Shown piece after piece: positions 58,797 to 64,000 of a stretch of 64,000 bases of DNA (position 1 is its first letter; every line of letters starts with the position of its first letter). The notes under the pieces are model-generated. The model did not search any database and was not told where the DNA came from. It saw nothing but the letters and a program-made list of their open reading frames with translations. This DNA comes from Prochilodus magdalenae (lineage: Eukaryota > Chordata > Actinopteri > Characiformes > Prochilodontidae). The position numbers and the translations under genes were made by a program. The stretch is taken from the NCBI GenBank assembly GCA_024036415.1, contig JAMWET010001196.1:91001-155000 (forward strand), written 5' to 3'.

Positions 58797-59640
58797 AAGA
58801 AGAAGAAGAAGAAGATGATGAAGAAGTAGTAGAAGCAAAAAAAGAAGAAGCAGCAGCAGCAGCAGAAGAAGAAGAAGAAGAAGAAGCAAAAGAAGAGGCA
58901 GAAAAAGAAGAACCAGAAGCAGCACCAGAAGAAAAATAAGAAGAAGCAGCAGCAGAAGAAAAAGAGGCAGCAGAAGAAGAAGATGAAAAAGAAGAAGCAG
59001 AAGAAGAGGCAAAAGAAGAAGCAGCAGAAGCAGCATCAGAGGCAGCATCAGAAGAAGAAGAAGCACCAGCAGCAGAAGAAGAGGCAGAAGAAGAGGCAAA
59101 AGAAGAAGCAGCAGAAGCAGCATCAGAGGCAGCATCAGAAGAAGAAGAAGCACCAGCAGCAGAAGAAGAGGCAGAAGAAGAACAAGAAGAAGAGGCAGAA
59201 GAAGAGGCAGAAGCAGCATCAGAAGCAGAAGAGGCAGAAGCAGAAGAAGAGGCAGAAGCAGAAGAAGAAAAAGAAGAAGAAAAATAGGCAGAAGAAGAAT
59301 AAAAAGAAGAGGCAGAAGAAGAAGAGGCAGAAGCAGAAGAAGAGGCAGAAGCAGAAGAAGAATAGACAGAAGCAGAGGAAGAGGAAAAAGAAGCAGAAGA
59401 AGAGGCAGAAGCAGAAGAAGAGGCAGAAGCAGAAGAAGAAAAAGAGGAAAAAGAAGAAGCAGAAGAAGAGGCAGAAGCAGAAGAAGAGGCAGAGGAAGAA
59501 GAATAGGCAGAGGAAGAAGAATAGGCAGAAGCAGAGACAGAAGAATAATAATAATCAGAAGCAGCAGAAGAAGAAGAACCAGAAGAAGCAGAAGAAGCAA
59601 AGCAGCAGAAGAAGAGGCAGAAGAAGAGGCAGAACAACAA
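58797..59640. repeat. (GAA/GCA/GGC A)n purine-rich array, about 840 bp
   Basis: GAAGAAGAAGCAGAAGAAG-type triplets. The + strand is over 90% purine. A 90-bp internal block (containing GCATCAGAGGCAGCATCAGA and GCACCAGCAGCAGAAG) is duplicated at about 59010-59095 and 59100-59185. Open frames on both strands reflect composition. Confidence 0.95.
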
Positions 59641-61380
59641 CACTGTGAGGTTTACATATTTGCATCTCATCAAGTAATAACGAGAGCCATAATGCAGCTT
59701 CAACCCTGAGAGCTAGAAATATGGTTCCCAGATATGAAGCTGGCGAAGCACGTGCACAGAATGCAGTCTCCTGCTGGCTTAAACCCCAGTGAACTGGCTA
59801 CTTCAGTCTGGTCAAGCTAACCAAAGTTCATTATTTCTATCCACACGATGTACACAGCAGCGGCCCTGAGGCAGCCAGCCACACAGACACATCGCGGATT
59901 AGCTGAAGGTCAACAGGCACCGCTGTCCTGGCTGCCAGGTTTGTCTTGTGAACGCTCAATTAGGGCCTTCTACCGTTCCCCTGCAGAACCCACCCCCTGT
60001 CCAGCTCCACCATCAGCAGCAGGAATGGCCATTTGCACGCTCAAGTGTAAATACTGGGCCTTGTGGACAGCATGCTCAGGCAAGGCTAGAGTTAGTGTGA
60101 CCATTACCAGATCAGGCTAATCTCCGATTTAGCCCATGAGGAAGGCAGCATATTCATTCCACCACAGCTAATGGGCGGATTATTATCGGCGTAATTACAG
60201 CCACGGCTAAAAATAGCCTGAGAGGCTGTACAGTCTCATTTAAAAGCTGAGGCAAGGTAGTATGGAGTTTCGCGAGGGCATGCATGAGGATCCAGCGATA
60301 TGAGGCAATTACAGATATGAGAAAACAGCAGCTCCTCAGCCCTGAGGTAATATGGTGTAGTTTGGTGGGGGGCCTGGATCTGCTGGGGTACAAACAAGAA
60401 CAAGAAACAGTCTCAATCTTGAAGTCCAGGTTAAAGACGTACTGGTTTAGCTTTTGGTCATTAATACCCCACCTTTAAATAAAGGCTGCAGATCCAGGGG
60501 TTCATGGGCAGAGGGTTTTATGGTAAACTGAGATGCTGGTGCTGTCGTCCCGCCGCTGCACCGATCAGTCAGTTTGATGGTGGAGCGGATGGATGCCAGT
60601 GTTTCAGGGTGCTTCCAGGTCTGTGTTACCTTCTGGTTCTGTCCTCTTAGCCAGGCTGTAATAGTCAGATGCCGGAGTTGCTGCCACACTTTGGAAATGT
60701 TCATACTTCCTGTGCTCCGTAATTAGTCCCAATCAGAACTAACTGTGCCTCTTTACTCTCACCGAGCTAACGGCTGCCCTCCGGTCCGGCTTGCTACTGA
60801 AGCCTTCCTGCTGCACGCCTCTGACAAGCTGCCTACTTGCCCAGCCAGACACTGAAGGAAGACTGACCGGGTCTCCATGCTACCTGCCCCTACCCAGCTT
60901 CTTGCCTACCCAGCCTAACGGCGATAAGGACTAACGAGGCTCTCCCGCTGCAGACTCCTTTTCCGCTATTCCTACCGAACCGGACTATTATTATTATTAT
61001 TATTTCACAGTTATTACTTCACTGACTCCATCGTCACCACGACGACTAGATCAGCATAATTAGATACTCAATTGATGTTACTTGAAATTTCAAATTGTAG
61101 TTTGGACCAGAGGAGGATGTGTCCCCCCCCCGTGTGAGATTGAGCTGGGAAAAGTCAAATTAAGCGAAATAAAAGTAAATAAACTTGGAAAATTATTCAA
61201 ACTATTACTGCACTGACCGGCACAATGAAAGCAACTCATTTTCATTTATCATTCCATTATTATTCATCAAGAGCTCGACCTCGTTGCAGAACTATAAAAG
61301 GCTACACCAGAGCTGTGTTTTATTTTCTACCGGACCTTTCAGCCACTGTGATTCAGAGGAAGTCTGAACAAACTTGAGAG
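59641..61380. other. Unassigned sequence right of dap exon
   Basis: No exon of dap (such as one encoding the MRIVQKHP-like block) and no other gene could be recognised on either strand. There is a short (ATT)n run at 60986-61002. Confidence 0.45.
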
Positions 61381-61381
61381 C

Positions 61382-61598
61382 AATACCACCAATAACACCA
61401 CTACCCACTAGGGAGCCATTACTACATGTGGGAGACTGGGGTTCGAATCCCAGTCTGGGTGACTATGCTGTGCTACACCAATAAGAGTCCTTGGGCAAGA
61501 CTCCTAACACTACATTGGCCCACCTGTAATATGAATAACCTTGTAAGTCGCTCTGGATAAGAGCGTCAGCTAAATGCCATAAATGTAAATGTAAATGT
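61382..61598 (+). mobile_element. tRNA-derived SINE, copy 3 (head decayed)
   Basis: The B box GGTTCGAATCC is intact, but the A box region is lost. Body CTGTGCTACACCAATAAGAG and tail GTAAGTCGCTCTGGATAAGA with AAATGTAAATGTAAATGTAG are present. Confidence 0.82.
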
Positions 61599-62934
61599 AG
61601 TTCTGCAGTAGCACACGTCTACATAGTTGCCTGTTAGGAACAGACACATTTCTATTTTATTGTGTTCTATTACATCTCTTTTTATTACTTTATGTATTAT
61701 ATGTATATATATATATATATATTGTGGCTTCTATGTGTACTGTGTGTCTCACCCAATATGTAAGCTGCTGTAATTGCCCTCTAATTTCCCTTTGGGATCT
61801 ATAATGGTTTCTTTTCCTTTCTCTTAAGCTGCTGAATGGCATTCAGTGGCCATAAACATAAAAAAATGCCCAATGTCCAAATCAATATGCTTTGCCAAAC
61901 AGACTTTTTCCTTGGAATGTTTTGGATCCTCTGCATTCGGATACAAATATTGTATAACGGCTATTGGTGCTTGCATAAAAACACTTGGCGAGATTGGCAA
62001 ACTTGAAACAGTAAGCTTTGCTTAGGCAGTAAGAGCCTACAGTTTGAGATGTTGTTGTTGTTGTTCTATAACTGCTGTTCCACAGTAGACTCGACTTCAT
62101 GTGACATCATTTCAATGAGCAGGAGATTCAGCTCACTTGGAAGGTGCATGTAGCTTTACTTGTATTCTGATTCCCCTGTAATTCGGATGCGTGCACAGGT
62201 GAAACCAGAGGGTTAACGTTATTAAATAACCATTTCTGGAAAACAGCATTTATTCTCCGACATAGACAAACCAGCTGAGACCCAGAGTTCCAAACATGAG
62301 CATGAAGCCAACTCCAGAACCCTGCACAACCTCAGAGACCTGTAACCAATCGTCCGTCAATCACATCAGAAGCGAATATCGACCAGTTCTCATCCTGCCC
62401 CATTCCGATCACGCACCACTAATGCATGTGTGTGGGGGTGATGTTGCACCAGGTGCGTCGGGCTGCAGTCAAAGAACAAAATGACCTAAAAACATTCCTA
62501 CGGGATGAGGACTAACCCGCCTCCAACCCAAGCGCTGTGCCGAACCATGCCTCTGGGCCTAAGCAGCCGTCAGCTCCTGAAATTACTCTCATTTGTTTTC
62601 CAAGAGGAAACCTTCCCCTCAAAGCAGGGGCCACAGGAGAGGGTCAAGAGTGATAATTGACCTTGACGTGAAAAATGATCCTCGTCGCAGCCCAAAATGA
62701 AATTATTATGTCTGTCAAATGGGAGACCATCTGATATCTCATATTTCTTCGGGTGGCTGTTGGGGCCACCTGCTCAGTCAGCCGTCCATGTTGCTGGAGG
62801 AAAACAGAGAGTCTGCGGGAGCCTAGCACGTCACACTGAGAAGCACTCTATTCCAGGTCTAGCACGGTGCCGTGACTTCTCCGAACAAATACCCAACACC
62901 TGTTATTCCTAGTAAAGGAATAACTCTAATTCAC
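61599..62934. other. Sequence without recognisable features
   Basis: A (TA)n run lies at 61700-61722 and a (GTT)n run at 62051-62064. Nothing else was recognised. Confidence 0.45.
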
Positions 62935-63120
62935 ACAGTAAATTAGTCAGTGTTACTGTAGTGCTGAGAACGATACACCACCCTATGGTGGTCCTGTAAG
63001 GGTCCTGACCTTTGAAGAACAGGGTGAAAGGGTGGTAGCACAGTATGCAGAGAAACAGATGGACTACAGTCTGTGACTGTAGAACTACAGCGGGCTCCTA
63101 TATGGTCAGTGGAGCTGATA
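62935..63120. mobile_element. R2 element fragment
   Basis: GTGTTACTGTAGTGCTGAGA, ATGGTGGTCCTGTAAGGGTC, GCAGAGAAACAGATGGACTA and ATATGGTCAGTGGAGCTGAT follow the right-hand half of the R2 repeat in order. Confidence 0.7.
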
Positions 63121-63156
63121 AATTACACAAAGGGTATATAACATATAAGTGGCCAA

Positions 63157-63275
63157 ATATATATATATAGATATAGATATAGATATAGATATAGATAGAG
63201 AGAGAGAGATAGACAGATAGACAGATAAATAGATAGATAGACAAATAGACTGATAGACTGATAGACAGACAGACT

Positions 63276-63361
<86 letters not shown>

Positions 63362-63530
63362 CAGACAGACTGATAGACAGACAGACTGATAGATACAGAT
63401 AGATAGACTGATAGATAGATAGACAGACAAATAGATAGATAGGCAGACAGACAGACAGACAGACAAATAGATAGATAGACAGACAGACTGATAGACAGAC
63501 AGACTGATAGACAGACAGACTGATAGATAC

Positions 63531-63625
<95 letters not shown>

Positions 63626-63662
63626 GAGACAGACAGACAGAGAGATAGACAGAGAGATAGAC

Positions 63663-63693
<31 letters not shown>

Positions 63694-63770
63694 TAGACAG
63701 ATAGACAGATAGACAGATAGACAGACAGATAGACAGATAGACAGATAGACAGAGAGATACAGAGAGATAC

Positions 63771-63833
<63 letters not shown>

Positions 63834-63905
63834 CAGACAGACTGATAGACAGACAGACTGATAGATACAGATAGATAGACTGATAGATAGATAGACAGAC
63901 AAATA
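63157..63905. repeat. (GATA)n/(GACA)n array, about 750 bp
   Basis: Alternating blocks of GATA (GATAGATAG) and GACA (GACAGACAG) with occasional GACT and CAGATAGATA linkers. It is immediately followed by a Tc1-like terminus. The composition is that of Bkm-type satellite. Confidence 0.95.
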
Positions 63906-63906
63906 C

Positions 63907-64000
63907 AGTGGGGAAAATAAGTATTTAGTCAGTCACCAATTGTGCAAGTTGTCCCACTTAAAAAGATGAGAGAGGCCTGTAATTGACATCATAGGTAGAC
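63907..64000 (+). mobile_element. Left end of a Tc1-like transposon, cut by the window edge
   Basis: CAGTGGGGAAAATAAGTATT followed by TAGTCAGTCACCAATTGTGC and CCACTTAAAAAGATGAGAG is the well-known terminal sequence of a fish Tc1 group. It is adjacent to the GATA array. The body lies outside the window. Confidence 0.75.

Noticed and set aside
58674..59703. Open frames of 221-308 codons (Leu-, Ser/Ala- or Lys/Gln-rich)
   Set aside because: Composition artefacts of the GAA/GCA array. The Glu/Ala frame has several stops (near 58937, 59285, 59363, 59504, 59520), so a real Glu-rich exon is unlikely.
58000..63100. dap exons 1 and 2 on the minus strand
   Set aside because: No splice-bounded segment resembling the DAP1 N-terminus (MRIVQKHP-like or acidic DDQEWES-like) could be found, so they are taken to lie beyond the window.
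63098..63902. Tyr/Leu/Ser repeat frames of 122-259 codons on the minus strand
   Set aside because: Produced by the GATA/GACA array.

Overview
This is teleost fish nuclear DNA. The evidence is vertebrate-type exons with GT/AG splice borders, long introns, tRNA-derived SINEs, many decayed Tc1-like and hAT-like transposons, a solo LTR and very abundant microsatellites. The transposon mix resembles that of otophysan fishes such as characins and catfishes; this is a judgement from memory of repeat families and is not proven.

Two protein-coding genes can be supported. The first is an ankrd33b orthologue on the + strand. It has four coding exons (12916-13350, 35285-35414, 38809-38949, 41453-42300) that join in phase into a 517-residue ankyrin-repeat protein. 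A CpG-rich candidate promoter and leader lies near 9.6-10.4 kb, and intron 1 is about 22 kb. The second is dap (death-associated protein 1) on the - strand. Its terminal coding exon (49545-49664) and the preceding 43-nt exon (56835-56877) are here; its first exons were not found and probably lie beyond the right edge. The two genes converge tail to tail with about 6.5 kb between them. ANKRD33B and DAP are also neighbours on human 5p15.2, which supports both identifications.

Layout. 1-9.6 kb: intergenic, with dispersed repeats, a solo LTR nested in an older repeat, a 54-bp minisatellite and a 181-bp higher-order repeat. 9.6-13.4 kb: ankrd33b promoter, leader and first coding exon, with a degenerate repeat array in between. 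13.4-35.3 kb: intron 1, holding a Tc1-like element with an internal duplication, a hAT-like element with an 8-bp target duplication, a 47-bp minisatellite, two interstitial telomere-like arrays, GATA arrays, Tc1 relics and three copies (one of them upstream of the intron) of a 255-bp inverted-repeat MITE. 35.3-42.3 kb: exons 2-4, with a trinucleotide array in intron 2 and a 28-bp satellite in intron 3. 42.3-49.1 kb: intergenic Tc1 relics, MITEs and a SINE nested in another repeat. 49.1-56.9 kb: the 3' part of dap, with more Tc1 relics in its intron. 56.9-64 kb: a 0.9-kb TG/TATG array, a 0.85-kb GAA/GCA purine array, a SINE, a 0.75-kb GATA/GACA array and the first 94 bp of another Tc1-like element.

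I found no novel multi-gene system. The most interesting signals are repeat arrays placed where they could affect splicing of the two host genes, and nested insertions whose history can be read directly.
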